Of a stretch of DNA of 64,000 nt, positions 34,222 through 46,759 are shown piece after piece. Every line of letters begins with the position of its first letter. The first letter of the stretch is position 1. Below the pieces are notes generated by a model. The model saw only the letters and a program-made list of their open reading frames with translations. It was not told where the DNA came from and made no database searches. Position numbers and translations under genes: made by a program. Source of the stretch: Proteromonas lacertae (lineage: Eukaryota > Sar > Bigyra > Opalinata > Proteromonadidae); contig NGBS01000585.1 of assembly GCA_002245135.1 (NCBI GenBank), forward strand, positions 62,001 to 126,000. Reading direction: 5' to 3'.

Positions 34222-36646
34222 ATGATAATATGCCAGATATCTCTTTTAATCATTCACACAACACACAGAAGTTTGTGTTTCGTTATTCTAACCTCTTACA
34301 ATAGTTATTCCTACTCTTGCATTTTTATTGTTTTAGATAAATATAATCCCCTTTTAATGCTTCATTATAAAGAAAATAGGATCAGAAGTGCTGAAAGACA
34401 GCATATTCGTTCTTTGATCTACATTACAATAGCATTGATAGTTGGTATAGTCTTATGCTTATATCCTATATAGCTGTAACATATTTATTTAAAGCACCAG
34501 ATGTAAATCAACGATTGTTACTTGAACAGGATGGAAACGATACAAAATCATGTGGACAAAGATTACAAGTATAAGACACACGTATTATGTTAATATTTCA
34601 ATAGGAAAAATACAACTGTACTGAAAATCGATGTGAAGAGAAAGCTTCAATGTTCAACTACCTTTATTTCTATCAATGTGGCATTTTTAAACACAATCTA
34701 CCATTCTCATTCTGTTTACTATTATTGCTAACTGTAATTGTGTTAAGATTACTAAGTAGCACAGCTGATGAATTCTTCTGTATCTGTCTAGAGACTTTAG
34801 TAGTTAAATACAAAATATCACCCAATACAGCAGGTGTAACCTTCTTATCATTTGGTAATGGTTCAACTGATGTATTTGCATTAATAGTTGCATTTCTAAG
34901 AGGATCTTATGAGATGGGAGTTGGCGGAAATATAGGTGCGTCATTATTCATCACTACAATTGTCGTATCATTGGTATTATTAACAGGAGGAACAATTCAT
35001 TTGAATATTAAACCATTTTTAAGAGATATATTATTTTTATTAATATCTGTTATTTATTTAATGATTATATTTATTGATGGAAAGATAAGAATATGGGAAA
35101 GTATAATAATGTTATCAATATATGTAATATTTGTTATATTGGTGATAACATTAGGAGATATGAATTTTAAAAAGAATAAAGAAAAAGAATCTTTATTAGA
35201 AAAGCAATCATCATCAATCAAAGAATCATTATTAGAGAATGGTAAATCAACCTCAGAAACAGATAATATAAATAATAATAGTTCAACTCAAGGAAATGAA
35301 CAGGAAAAATTAGATAGGAAATCATCATCTATCGATTTATCAGATATTGATGATAATATGGAGAATTTGATTGATGCTTTAGAACATTCTGTTAGTACAG
35401 ATAGTGAACATCATGATTGTATTAATATATTTAAATATATATATATTATTATTAATAATAATTTATTATTGAATAGATTTACCACCTGATTCTGGTACTG
35501 CCATCTCTAGTTTCGTATTAGCAAAAAGAATTTCAAGAGATAGATCAATATCTGATACAATCGCAGCAAGATCCACTTTAATCGATCAACAAAGACAACA
35601 AATCGAAAGAAGAAGAATCATGACAGTTATGTCTAATAATAATAATGGAATCAATCCATTATCAAGAGAATTATACACAATTCCAGAGAAAACTGTATGG
35701 AGGCATGTTTTTACAACAGAAGAAGGTAGACCAAGAAACTCATCACTAACATCAGCAACAATATTAAATCCAATCAACGAACCTCGTGATTTTAGAGATT
35801 TATTAGCAGAAGATGTTATTACAATGTATACTTCAGGTTTTTGGATTTTATTCAAAGTAATAGAATTTCCATTCTTATTATTAAGACAAATTACTATTCC
35901 ACTAATTGAAGAAGATATTTATACTAAAGATACTACCTTAATGTGTTGTGTATTTATGCCTTTATTCATGGGATGGGTTATTCATGGTGTTGAACTATGG
36001 TATTTATTATTCATCTATTTAGGTGTTGGTATAATATTAGCAATTGGATTATATAAACATTTACCAAGAGAAGAACCGCCTGAGAATATGATAGTTTGTA
36101 CAATAATGATTTGTATGGCATTTGTATCATCAGTATTATGGATTTACTTATTAGCAAATGAATTAGTGAATTTACTTCAAACTATGGGAATGATTCTAGA
36201 ATTAGGTGATACAATAATGGGTTTAACTGTAATGGCTTTAGGAAATAGTATTGGTGACTTTGTAGCGGATGTAGCTGTAGCTAAACAAGGATATCCTTCA
36301 ATGGCAATTGCTGGTACTTTCTGTAGTCCCTTATTTCAATTGATTTTTGGATTAGGTGCAGGATTTTTGATCCAAACTGTGAGAAATGGAACTGTTGATT
36401 TAGTATCCAATATGACTGATGTTTCATTGACACAACTGTTTATGACATTCTTTTTCCTTATTGGTGGACTTTTGACATCTTTAATAGTATGATTATTGTA
36501 TATTTTATTTTAATTAGAGTGCTATTATATTTAAAGCTACTTTACCTAAATATCATGGAGCAGTGTTGTTGGTTCTTTACATTGTTTATGTACTGTTCAT
36601 TGTCTTCCTAGCTACTGACATATTCACTTTTAAAATCAGATTTTAA
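34222..36646 (+). CDS. Mitochondrial-type Na+/Ca2+ (cation/Ca2+) exchanger, NCLX-like
   Basis: Six exons splice in frame. The alpha-1 repeat contains FLSFGNGSTDVFALIVAFL and the alpha-2 repeat contains TVMALGNSIGDFVADVAVA, the ion-coordinating motifs of the CaCA superfamily. G-N-G-S-T-D and G-N-S-I-G-D are characteristic of the SLC8B1/NCLX/CCX branch rather than plasma-membrane NCX. An N-terminal helix (IRSLIYITIALIVAVTYLF) precedes a Cys-containing lumenal segment and five or so helices; a Ser/Glu-rich cytoplasmic loop (35160-35620) separates the two halves; five or six more helices follow. About 750 residues. Exchanges calcium for sodium (or lithium) across an internal membrane, by family. 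Confidence 0.88.
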
Positions 36647-36932
36647 GGATAATAATCGAAATCTTTTTCTTTAAATGTATTTTTTAAATTGAAATCTTGT
36701 AAAATAAACACATTTTTATGACTTCTGAAAGATTTAATAGATTTACAGAAAAAGCTTGAAATGGTATTCAAAATAAATAATTTGCCATGTATATTTTAAA
36801 TGTGTTATTATAAAGTAGGAAATACTGTTACAACAAGTGTGTGTAAAGGGTGTTTAGAATTTTCGATTTTGTTGAATAAAACGAATATATTTCTGTTAAT
36901 TCCCAAATTTTAGAAATTTTCATTTTCTCATA

Positions 36933-39381
36933 ATGGCTTTAAGAAGAACTACAAAACTGATCAGACCATTGGCTGCATGTAGGCCAAACCCAATTGCACC
37001 TCCAGTCAGAACATTATGCACCAAGACTGACAATGTGAGTAATTCAGCCATTAACAGCAACCAAAACATAAATTTCGCTTCATATCAATCTTTAGCCACA
37101 GAAGAACTAAGTGCACCTTTTCAAGTATGTAACACACAAAACAAGAATGTAAATTATGATGGAGTTTCGCAATTCTCTTCATATTACACTATGTTCAACT
37201 ATGATTTTAACCTATTCTCATGCTTTAATCAATTAAACCATATTAGCATATATGAAACAATATTTAGAGAAATCCAACAGCGTTTCAGAGAAGGAAAGTA
37301 TGAAGAATGTCTTAAAATTTACCATGACAATAAAGAAACATTAAACAAACCAGAATATGAAATACCAGTGATTTTATATCATTATCTCCTTGAAAGCTGT
37401 TTAAGAGTAAAAAACAACAATGAAACAGGTCCAATAATCTCTGAAGTCATGATTGATGTAATGAAAAGCAATTATCGAGAAGATCCAACAATTGTGTACT
37501 TAATCTTGTCAATTTACAAAAGTCAATCAAGATATATATTCATCATTGACTATTACACAAACAATATCGAATTATTTACAGATAAATTCCTCCATTATGT
37601 GGATATCTGTATAATCTTACAAGAATCATTCTTATCTACAAAGAGTATAGAGCTATTAGCTCAGTTGTACACTATTATGTCTATTAGTGATGTAAAAGAA
37701 GTAAATGAATATTATATCCAGTTATTATGTGAAAACAACGAATCAATTGACATAATCAACAGTGAATATGAACAACATAAAGCAATCATCAGTACAGTTG
37801 AAACATATGAAATATTATTAGATTATTATATGAACAAACAGCAAGAATATAGTTATGTATTTATTTTATATAATAATATGATATATAATAACATATTACC
37901 ATCTTATAAAATATATACATATCTATATGAATGTTCAGCAAAGTTGAATTATTATGAATCTAATACACTTGTGAATATATATAATGATATATTAAAAGAT
38001 GAATATTTACCTGTAGAATTATATATGGTGATAATCGATTATTTTAAGAATATCAAAAATTATAATGAGATATTCAATATATATGATAAATTATTATTGT
38101 TTAATAATAATAATGAATATCTAGTATCGTATGTAATGTATATCTTATTATCAATCTCGAAACAATTCAAATATTATGAGAGATGTTTAAAATCTTATCA
38201 AAGTTATATATCAAATAATAACATCATCAATGGCAATATAATCACAGCATTTACTAATTACTGTAAATATTCCAACAATTGTGACAAATTATTATTATTA
38301 TACAACAAAATTAATGATAATAATAACGACAATACTTTGAATATTTTATATGATAATAAATTCTATTATGCTATGATCCACTTAGCATTAGATTATAAAG
38401 ATTATAAGCAGATTGAAGTGTATATTAATGATTTAAAGGAGAAGAATATAACAATGTCAAGTGAATTATATTCTGTATTATTCAACTACGTCAAAGTAAC
38501 GAATGACAATGAAAAATTCAAGTTCATTAATTGAAGAAATTGATAAAAACTCAAGTGTATATCTGATCAATACAGTGGTTTATACATCCTTATTAGATTG
38601 TTGTAGAATGTTTCAGTTATATGATTTAGGAATGAAATATTATCATCAGTATTTATGCAATATAAATGAAAGTAAAGAACATACACCAAATAAAGCACTT
38701 TATATTACAATGATGTCTATATTCAAAGCAATGAATTTATGGGAAGAAGCCTTATTTTTATTTAATAAAATGAAAGAATTAGAAGGTGCCAATAATACAA
38801 TCTACAGTTCAATGATAGCATTTTGTAAAGAAAGTGGAAATGCAAATTATGCGAAAGAATTATATATTGAATTATTAAATAATAATATCCAACCGTCATC
38901 TTCATTATGTTCCTCATTATTAAATACTTATAAAGAATGTAAAATGTATAAAGATGCTGAAGAGTTATATAATGATATAATAAATATAAAACATATAAAA
39001 GGAAGTTCAACATTTCATGCAACAATGATCTCGATATATGGTGAAGAAAATAAGATAGAAAGTGCTTGGAATTTATATAATAGTTTAGTAGAAAAACATA
39101 TCGATATTGGCAATAGTATCTACTGTTCTTTACTTCATATATGTGAAATAAGAAAAGATTATGATAATGCGAATGATTTGTATAAGACTATAATAAATAA
39201 TAGTCAAAAGAACAGCAAATTTGAGCCAAATACTCATGTTTATAGTAGTTTTATGAGTGTATGTTTAATAACTAATCATATTAGTAGAATATATGAACTT
39301 ATAGAAGATATGAAAGTGTATAAAGTTGAAAGTGATAATTATGTAAATGACATTTTGGGTAAATGTAAAATAACATTTTAA
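36933..39381 (+). CDS. Mitochondrial pentatricopeptide-repeat (PPR) protein, +1 break at 38525
   Basis: The presequence MALRRTTKLIRPLAACRPNP is rich in Arg and without acidic residues, so mitochondrial import is likely. From residue ~120 the protein is helical tandem repeats of PPR type (for example NALYITMMSIFKAMNLWEEA, ALFLFNKMKELEG, YNSLVEKHIDIGNSIYCSLL). PPR proteins bind organellar RNA in a modular manner. The frame ends at 38534 because of one extra C at 38525; the second copy of this segment (44044) lacks it and stays in frame. With the break ignored the protein is about 815 residues. The 3' third (from 38469) is part of a recent segmental duplication. Confidence 0.75.
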
Positions 39382-41041
39382 TGAAGATTATTTAATATAT
39401 TGACAATTTTCATTATTTTTTTAATTGTAATTAGAAAGATAAAAAAAAGTAATAAAGTTTGAGGGCTTGACTGTTTATGCAAAATAGATTTTAATATTTA
39501 CAGTTGAATATGTTTATAAGAAGGATAATATTAAAGACAAGTCGTAGTGTAACACGATCAGTTGGAGCTAAAACACCATTTTATAAAGAAAAGTTTGCAT
39601 CTGGTGTTGTTAGTCCCCTGTTTTCTTATCAGAGATGGTTATGTAATGAAAGCAAAGAAAGAAGTATAAAATACAACATATATTTAAAATATAAATAGTA
39701 AGTGATTTTGAGAAAGCTAATCAAAATCTAGCTAAGTGTAATAAGAGCGAGACAATTGAAAATTCCAAAGTCTTAGAAGATGCACATAAAAGTGTAATGA
39801 ATAATTTCGAAGGAATGTTAACTAAAATTCTAACCTCTCATGATCATGAAATATTAATTGTATATCATATAATGAAAAATGTGTTTTAATAGAAAATACT
39901 TGTAAATTATTCATTGGAAAATATACAAGATGCTGATGATCGTACAAAAATGGTATTAAATCTTGTATTGGGAAAGGAATATACTCATCTTGTATAATGT
40001 GATAATTATGTAAGAATAGAGGAAGTATAAAGAAGCAATACAGTCATTAAAAGAAGCATCAAAATACTCATCTATTGAAAAAATCGATATATTCATGCAA
40101 ATTGCATTATTATCTATTATGGAGGTATTTAACTATAAATGATATATAATTGATAATAATAAATAGGGAGAGCATGAAGAAGGATTAAAATACATAAAAG
40201 AATCCTTCAAATCCTTGAAAGAATACTTAGAAAGTTTATCACTTGACAACAATGAAAAATGTGTTCTTCTAAATTTATTTGGTGATTTATTATATAACGT
40301 AGTATATAATATAGCATGAGAATATAATATGTAATATATCTGAATAGAAGCTATATGATGAAGCTGTAGAAGTATTTAAAGAAATGTTAAAGCTTATACC
40401 AAAGAATGACACAAAATTAAAGTATTCAACCTTACAACAACTAGGAAAAGCGTATTTAGAACTTGTATAATATTATATAAAGTTTCTAAATAAACAATTG
40501 AATAGGGTCAATACAAAGATGGAATTGAAATATTCAAAGAGTGTGAAGAAATTGAAAAGAATAGTAATGACAAATAAAGGTACTATATAATAAATACTAT
40601 ACAAACATTATTGATGTTTACTTATGGAATGAGTTATATTCATAATCGTTTATTGTTTATTGATATAATTTTATTAATAAAATATAATAACACAATAATA
40701 ATGAATATTAAATATAATAATAATATTTTCACACAGAACTTATAAAAATCATATAATTCCATTTGCAAGACAGTATAATGTATTTGATTCATCTTTCACA
40801 CAAATTAGTTTCAATTGTTTTCCAATCAGTTTTTTCATATTCTCAATATAAATATCAGGATCAACACAATTACTTGGTATATATTTCTTTATTAGCGAAA
40901 ACATTTTCTTTGGTTCAATTGATACTTTTACTGAGTTATTGATTGATATATTTATTTCCAAAATACACTTCATAATTGAAACAGGTGATGTCTATTTATA
41001 AAATAAAATTCACAATATCAAATATATATACATATTCATTA
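38469..41041 (+). repeat. Segmental duplication, copy 1 (2,573 bases)
   Basis: Nearly identical to 43989-46559 (2,571 bases), same orientation, with only about seven differences (one inserted C at 38525, one base in a T run near 39413 and five substitutions), i.e. ~99.7% identity. It starts inside the PPR coding sequence and ends inside a coding exon of the Shieldin-2-like gene. No target-site duplication, terminal repeat or transposase is seen. Confidence 0.95.
39510..40577 (+). CDS. Mitochondrial TPR-repeat protein
   Basis: Seven exons with introns of 28-49 bases, all in frame. The presequence MFIRRIILKTSRSVTRSVGA is strongly basic. The mature part is tetratricopeptide-like helix pairs: YKEAIQSLKEASKYS, HEEGLKYIKESFKSLKEYLE, YDEAVEVFKEMLKLIPKND, LGKAYLELGQYKDGIEIFKE, ending ECEEIEKNSNDK. 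About 280 residues. TPR arrays mediate protein contacts; the partner is unknown. Its neighbour upstream is also a predicted mitochondrial helical-repeat protein. Confidence 0.8.
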
Positions 41042-43555
41042 CACCAATCACAGTATATTCTATTTGTATTTTCATTTACCTCGCTGTTTATTTTATTATT
41101 ACATAATTTACATCCATATTCAAATGGACTATCTTGAGTCATTGTATTGTATATAATACTCTTAATATTTCCTTTAATTATTACTAATTTATTATCATCA
41201 TTATCTATTATTGATGGATTTGTTTCAATACTTATATCTTTATCATTAATTAATAATTCAAATATTTCTTTAGATATTTTATATTCATTTATCATCATAT
41301 CATCACTTTCATTACTACCATTATTATTATTACTTATTCTTACTTCTTTACTAATATTATTTATGTTCAATATAATAGTGGCTGAAGGAGCAGAAATGTC
41401 TAATGTTTCATAATAATTACGAAAAACAGAAATAGTAGTAAATTCATCATATAAATAGTATATTTTATTCTTTGAGTTTGTCAAGCATGAAACGAATAGT
41501 TTATTGAAATATAATAAACAACCATGATTATTGTGTTTATATAACTTCAATAATATCTTGGCATTATTTATATATATAGATATTATCTCATTTGTATTAA
41601 CTACTTCTGCATTTGTATTGAAATAATCATTGCTTATTACTGTTGGATTGAATTTCACTGGAATATTATCTTTTCCTTTTATACACTTTGGTATATAACA
41701 ATATATTATCCCACAATAATTATCATTATCATTTACCATTTTAAAACCTAAAAATCGACCAATCATATCAATCCTTGTTGTATAATTCACATCCAAACAT
41801 AAATTGCCAGGAGTAACGATGTGTGGTTTAAAGTATGGACTATTCTAAAATTATATATTAATATATATATATATAATACAGCTAATTCATTCTCATTTAA
41901 CATTTTTATTTGCGTTTCATTCTCTACTTCCATTACTATGATTCTTGGGCAATAAACAATGACATTATTATCAAATAGACTATATAAACTATCATATAAA
42001 CTAACAGTTCTAAACTCAATCACTTTACATTTCATTATTGATATTATATTTGAAATTATATTATGATTAAATATATTATTATGTTTCTTATATACTAATT
42101 CACTGATATGTATAAATATTAAAGTGGAATTATCACTTGAACATGACAATATTAGCATTATTCCATTCTGTTTCTATACAATATATTATATATTAAGTTT
42201 TAAATATACTTTAACAAATGGTAAATTATTAAAATATACATCTTGAACTCTTCCTTTTATATTAAAAACATTCATCCAATTAGATATATTTATTTCATTA
42301 TAATCTACATACTTTTCTTCTTGTTCTTGTTCTTGTTGTTGGTTGTTGTGTATAATCAGATTCAGTTTGAATTAAGTTGATATTTGTATCTGTATATCCA
42401 AATATCTGATTAATTAGCTGCTGTTGAGATAATGATGGAGTTGAATCAGTTGTATTTATATTTGACTGTATTAATGAATTATTATTAGTTGATGTTGATA
42501 ATAATGAAGCTGTGGATAAAGATATTGAATAATTTGTAGATTCATTATATATAAATATTAAAATATATTTATCAGTAATAACATATGGATTATATACCAT
42601 TATCTATATATATATAATATTATAATATGATATATATACTGTTGATGGTATTTTGATTGTATGTTTACTGTAAAATGTTTCTTGAATAACTCCAATATAT
42701 TGTTTATTATTATATACACATTCACATTCGATATATTTTGTATTAGTAGTATTAAGTATTGATATCACATCTATCATTATATAATCATTTAAATCAGTAA
42801 TTATTGATGATAATCGATATTTTTGATAGTTTAGATATGTTTTTATTTTGTTTTGGTTTTTAATTAACTCTCTTAATCTCAATATTGGTTTGTAATTTGT
42901 TGTAAACTTACCTATTGTTTTCTATTCACAATATATATATATATATATATATATATACGTCTGGCTTTAAATATGAATCAGTTGGAATTGTGGTTAGTGA
43001 TTGAGATAATTCACTCAACCAATTTCTATTATTATCTTTTATTTCACCTTCACTTATTTTTTGGGCTTTTTGTGTTGGTTTTGGACAAGATAATATGTTG
43101 TTCAATAGACTTGATACTTTAATCTTCTCAGTTGGAGAGGATGATCTTCTTTTCTTTACAACTTTTGGTAAAACATCATCTATCTCATCCACTAAACTGC
43201 TTTTCATTGACTGGCCTGGAGCTGGCCACTTTAGTGGAGAGTTTGTCAATCTCTTGTTCTTAGGTATTGATATAGGAGAGCATGTGATTCTTTCATTTAC
43301 ATTACCACATTTTGAGATTGGAAGCAACTGTGGATCAAGTGTAAGACGATCTCTTTTGGGAGGCCTACTTGAATAAGATAACTGGAATTTCTATTTGGTG
43401 AAATAAATGATCATACATCATAACTCAAATTAGACTGACATAACAGTGAAGATTGTACAAAAGAGTTGTTTCTATCTGTTTCACCATATACAATCTATTT
43501 ATTACATCAAGTATATTAATACTGAACCCCATATGTCATCGAAATTTGTTGCCAT
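40749..43555 (-). CDS. Shieldin complex subunit 2 (SHLD2/FAM35A)-like OB-fold protein
   Basis: About nine exons. Start MATNFDDIWGS, then a basic Ser-rich region (VVKKRRSSSPTEKIKV) and beta-rich segments that could form OB folds. The best evidence is at the C-terminus: a zinc ribbon GCKLCNNKI...NRIYCDWCNEY, followed by VKVSIEPKKMFSLIKKYIPS. These align in order and spacing with the human SHLD2 C-terminal OB fold (zinc ribbon GCAKCGLEL...NRIYKQCFSC, then VCIRVESKLIEKILLNIS). SHLD2 binds single-stranded DNA at breaks within shieldin. RPA70 has a comparable ribbon and remains an alternative. The middle has a +1 break in a CAA-type repeat (about 42341), after which frame 0 ends at 42298 but the +1 frame continues. 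An E2F-like site lies 28 bases before the ATG. Confidence 0.6.
42930..42956. repeat. (AT)n microsatellite inside an intron
   Basis: About 13 AT units forming most of an intron of the Shieldin-2-like gene. Similar AT tracts form introns at 47092-47117 and 58709-58736. Confidence 0.9.
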
Positions 43556-43582
43556 AATACAATAGCTGGTAAAAACAAACAA

Positions 43583-43592
43583 GGCGCGAAAA
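43583..43592. promoter_or_regulatory. E2F/DP-type half-site upstream of the Shieldin-2-like gene
   Basis: GGCGCGAAAA matches the same core as the dUTPase site (GGCGCGAAAA at 19294-19303 is identical over ten bases). It lies 28 bases upstream of the minus-strand ATG at 43555. Such GC-rich words are very rare in this window, so the match to two genome-maintenance genes is notable. Confidence 0.6.
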
Positions 43593-43756
43593 TAAATTAA
43601 AACGACTTTATTTTTAGAATTAACGAAATAGAATCAAATAAGCATGTTATATATTATAATTTTAAGTTCTTATTTATGTAATTACATATTTCAATGTGAT
43701 ATATAAATTAATTTACATCAATTTACTTAAATATCTATTTATTGTAATATAACATA

Positions 43757-43975
43757 TTATTCTTCAGCCGCCATGTTGTAGCTATTATTCACATTAAAAT
43801 GGTCTGATTGGCCTATTCTACTCCATATAACTGATATTCCTTTTTTAGCAAATTTTATTAGATTAGTGGTATATATTTCTTTATATCTTTCGGAATATGT
43901 TCAGTGACTTCAAAAGACATAGAAACATCATAAATGCAATAAAAGTTAATAGGTTCAGTTAAATTTTATATTATG
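43757..43975 (-). pseudogene. Remnant of a SAM-dependent methyltransferase, C-terminal fragment
   Basis: Read on the minus strand, VSMSFEVTEHIPKDIK continues (after a one-base, +2 register change near 43885) into EIYTTNLIKFAKKGISVIWS, GQSDHFNVNN and NMAAEE with TAA at 43757-43759. The pattern S-x-E-V-x-E-H-I-P...NL...A-x-K-G-I...W...G-Q...H-x-N-V is that of a class I methyltransferase family. The N-terminal SAM-binding part is missing; the fragment stops about 15 bases from the start of duplication copy 2. Likely a gene broken when the copy landed here. Confidence 0.5.
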
Positions 43976-43988
43976 ATTCAGCTTTGGT

Positions 43989-44900
43989 TATTCTGTATTA
44001 TTCAACTACGTCAAAGTAACGAATGACAATGAAAAATTCAAGTTATTAATTGAAGAAATTGATAAAAACTCAAGTGTATATCTGATCAATACAGTGGTTT
44101 ATACATCCTTATTAGATTGTTGTAGAATGTTTCAGTTATATGATTTAGGAATGAAATATTATCATCAGTATTTATGCAATATAAATGAAAGTAAAGAACA
44201 TACACCAAATAAAGCACTTTATATTACAATGATGTCTATATTCAAAGCAATGAATTTATGGGAAGAAGCCTTATTTTTATTTAATAGAATGAAAGAATTA
44301 GAAGGTGCCAATAATACAATCTACAGTTCAATGATAGCATTTTGTAAAGAAAGTGGAAATGCAAATTATGCGAAAGAATTATATATTGAATTATTAAATA
44401 ATAATATCCAACCGTCATCTTCATTATGTTCCTCATTATTAAATACTTATAAAGAATGTAAAATGTATAAGGATGCTGAAGAGTTATATAATGATATAAT
44501 AAATATAAAACATATAAAAGGAAGTTCAACATTTCATGCAACAATGATCTCGATATATGGTGAAGAAAATAAGATAGAAAGTGCTTGGAATTTATATAAT
44601 AGTTTAGTAGAAAAACATATCGATATTGGCAATAGTATCTACTGTTCTTTACTTCATATATGTGAAATAAGAAAAGATTATGATAATGCGAATGATTTGT
44701 ATAAGACTATAATAAATAATAGTCAAAAGAACAGCAAATTTGAGCCAAATACTCATGTTTATAGTAGTTTTATGAGTGTATGTTTAATAACTAATCATAT
44801 TAGTAGAATATATGAACTTATAGAAGATATGAAAGTGTATAAAGTTGAAAGTGATAATTATGTAAATGACATTTTGGGTAAATGTAAAATAACATTTTAA
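43989..44900 (+). pseudogene. 5'-truncated copy of the PPR gene
   Basis: Carries the last ~300 codons of the PPR gene at 36933-39381 with no promoter, presequence or initiator; the first in-frame ATG is at 44126. Unlike copy 1, it has no extra C after GAAAAATTCAAGTT, so its frame is continuous (NEKFKLLIEEIDKN). One Lys to Arg change near 44288. It is therefore the cleaner template for the original reading frame but cannot make the full protein. Confidence 0.85.
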
Positions 44901-45027
44901 TGAAGATTATTTAATATATTGACAATTTTCATATTTTTTTAATTGTAATTAGAAAGATAAAAAAAAGTAATAAAGTTTGAGGGCTTGACTGTTTATGCAA
45001 AATAGATTTTAATATTTACAGTTGAAT

Positions 45028-46095
45028 ATGTTTATAAGAAGGATAATATTAAAGACAAGTCGTAGTGTAACACGATCAGTTGGAGCTAAAACACCATTTT
45101 ATAAAGAAAAGTTTGCATCTGGTGTTGTTAGTCCCCTGTTTTCTTATCAGAGATGGTTATGTAATGAAAGCAAAGAAAGAAGTATAAAATACAACATATA
45201 TTTAAAATATAAATAGTAAGTGATTTTGAGAAAGCTAATCAAAATCAAGCTAAGTGTAATAAGAGCGAGACAATTGAAAATTCCAAAGTCTTAGAAGATG
45301 CACATAAAAGTGTAATGAATAATTTCGAAGGAATGTTAACTAAAATTCTAACCTCTCATGATCATGAAATATTAATTGTATATCATATAATGAAAAATGT
45401 GTTTTAATAGAAAATACTTGTAAATTATTCATTGGAAAATATACAAGATGCTGATGATCGTACAAAAATGGTATTAAATCTTGTATTGGGAAAGGAATAT
45501 ACTCATCTTGTATAATGTGATAATTATGTAAGAATAGAGGAAGTATAAAGAAGCAATACAGTCATTAAAAGAAGCATCAAAATACTCATCTATTGAAAAA
45601 ATCGATATATTCATGCAAATTGCATTATTATCTATTATGGAGGTATTTAACTATAAATGATATATAATTGATAATAATAAATAGGGAGAGCATGAAGAAG
45701 GATTAAAATACATAAAAGAATCCTTCAAATCCTTGAAAGAATACTTAGAAAGTTTATCACTTGACAACAATGAAAAATGTGTTCTTCTAAATTTATTTGG
45801 TGATTTATTATATAACGTAGTATATAATATAGCATGAGAATATAATATGTAATATATCTGAATAGAAGCTATATGATGAAGCTGTAGAAGCATTTAAAGA
45901 AATGTTAAAGCTTATACCAAAGAATGACACAAAATTAAAGTATTCAACCTTACAACAACTAGGAAAAGCGTATTTAGAACTTGTATAATATTATATAAAG
46001 TTTCTAAATAAACAATTGAATAGGGTCAATACAAAGATGGAATTGAAATATTCAAAGAGTGTGAAGAAATTGAAAAGAATAGTAATGACAAATAA
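45028..46095 (+). CDS. Mitochondrial TPR-repeat protein, duplicate copy
   Basis: Complete second copy of the TPR gene at 39510-40577 with the same presequence, introns and stop. Coding differences are few: LAKC to QAKC near 45247, and EVFKE to EAFKE near 45891. The 5' flank (from 44901) is also duplicated, so the promoter is probably intact and both copies may be expressed. Confidence 0.8.
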
Positions 46096-46266
46096 AGGTA
46101 CTATATAATAAATACTATACAAACATTATTGATGTTTACTTATGGAATGAGTTATATTCATAATCGTTTATTGTTTATTGATATAATTTTATTAATAAAA
46201 TACAATAACACAATAATAATGAATATTAAATATAATAATAATATTTTCACACAGAACTTATAAAAA

Positions 46267-46559
46267 TCATATAATTCCATTTGCAAGACAGTATAATGTA
46301 TTTGATTCATCTTTCACACAAATTAGTTTCAATTGTTTTCCAATCAGTTTTTTCATATTCTCAATATAAATATCAGGATCAACACAATTACTTGGTATAT
46401 ATTTCTTTATTAGCGAAAACATTTTCTTTGGTTCAATTGATACTTTTACTGAGTTATTGATTGATATATTTATTTCCAAAATACACTTCATAATTGAAAC
46501 AGGTGATGTCTATTTATAAAATAAAATTCACAATATCAAATATATATACATATTCATTA
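46267..46559 (-). pseudogene. 3' fragment of the Shieldin-2-like gene
   Basis: Identical in protein to the last exon of 40749-43555 (MKCILEINISINNSVKVSIE ... CLANGII) plus the splice site and the final codons of the preceding exon. Upstream sequence is unrelated, so only ~90 codons of a headless gene remain. Confidence 0.85.
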
Positions 46560-46759
46560 TCAAATTAAGGAAACAAACAATACTTAGTAATAGATTATTT
46601 TCAATTGTCTCCTTTATTTAATGGAAAAAGAATTAGTTTGGGTAATGATAAATTAAATATTTTAATATGTTAAATAGGATTATCAAATTTATCGAATAAT
46701 AAATGTAAATATATTAAATAAGATTATTTTATGATTAAAAATCATTATTATTGTTCCTT
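46560..46759. other. Intergenic, 200 bases after duplication copy 2
   Basis: AT-rich, no open frame; I see no remnant of the methyltransferase N-terminus here. Confidence 0.4.

Larger units (their letters stand above)
43989..46559 (+). repeat. Segmental duplication, copy 2 (2,571 bases)
   Basis: Direct copy of 38469-41041, separated by ~2.95 kb that holds the 5' part of the Shieldin-2-like gene and the methyltransferase remnant. The left junction cuts into PPR coding sequence; the right junction falls at the codon for Asn in WCNEY of the Shieldin-2-like zinc ribbon. Confidence 0.95.

Noticed and set aside
36933-38534. PPR gene as two separate genes (533 and 292 residues)
   Set aside because: The duplicate copy lacks the extra C and reads straight through, so one gene with a single inserted base is the simpler explanation.
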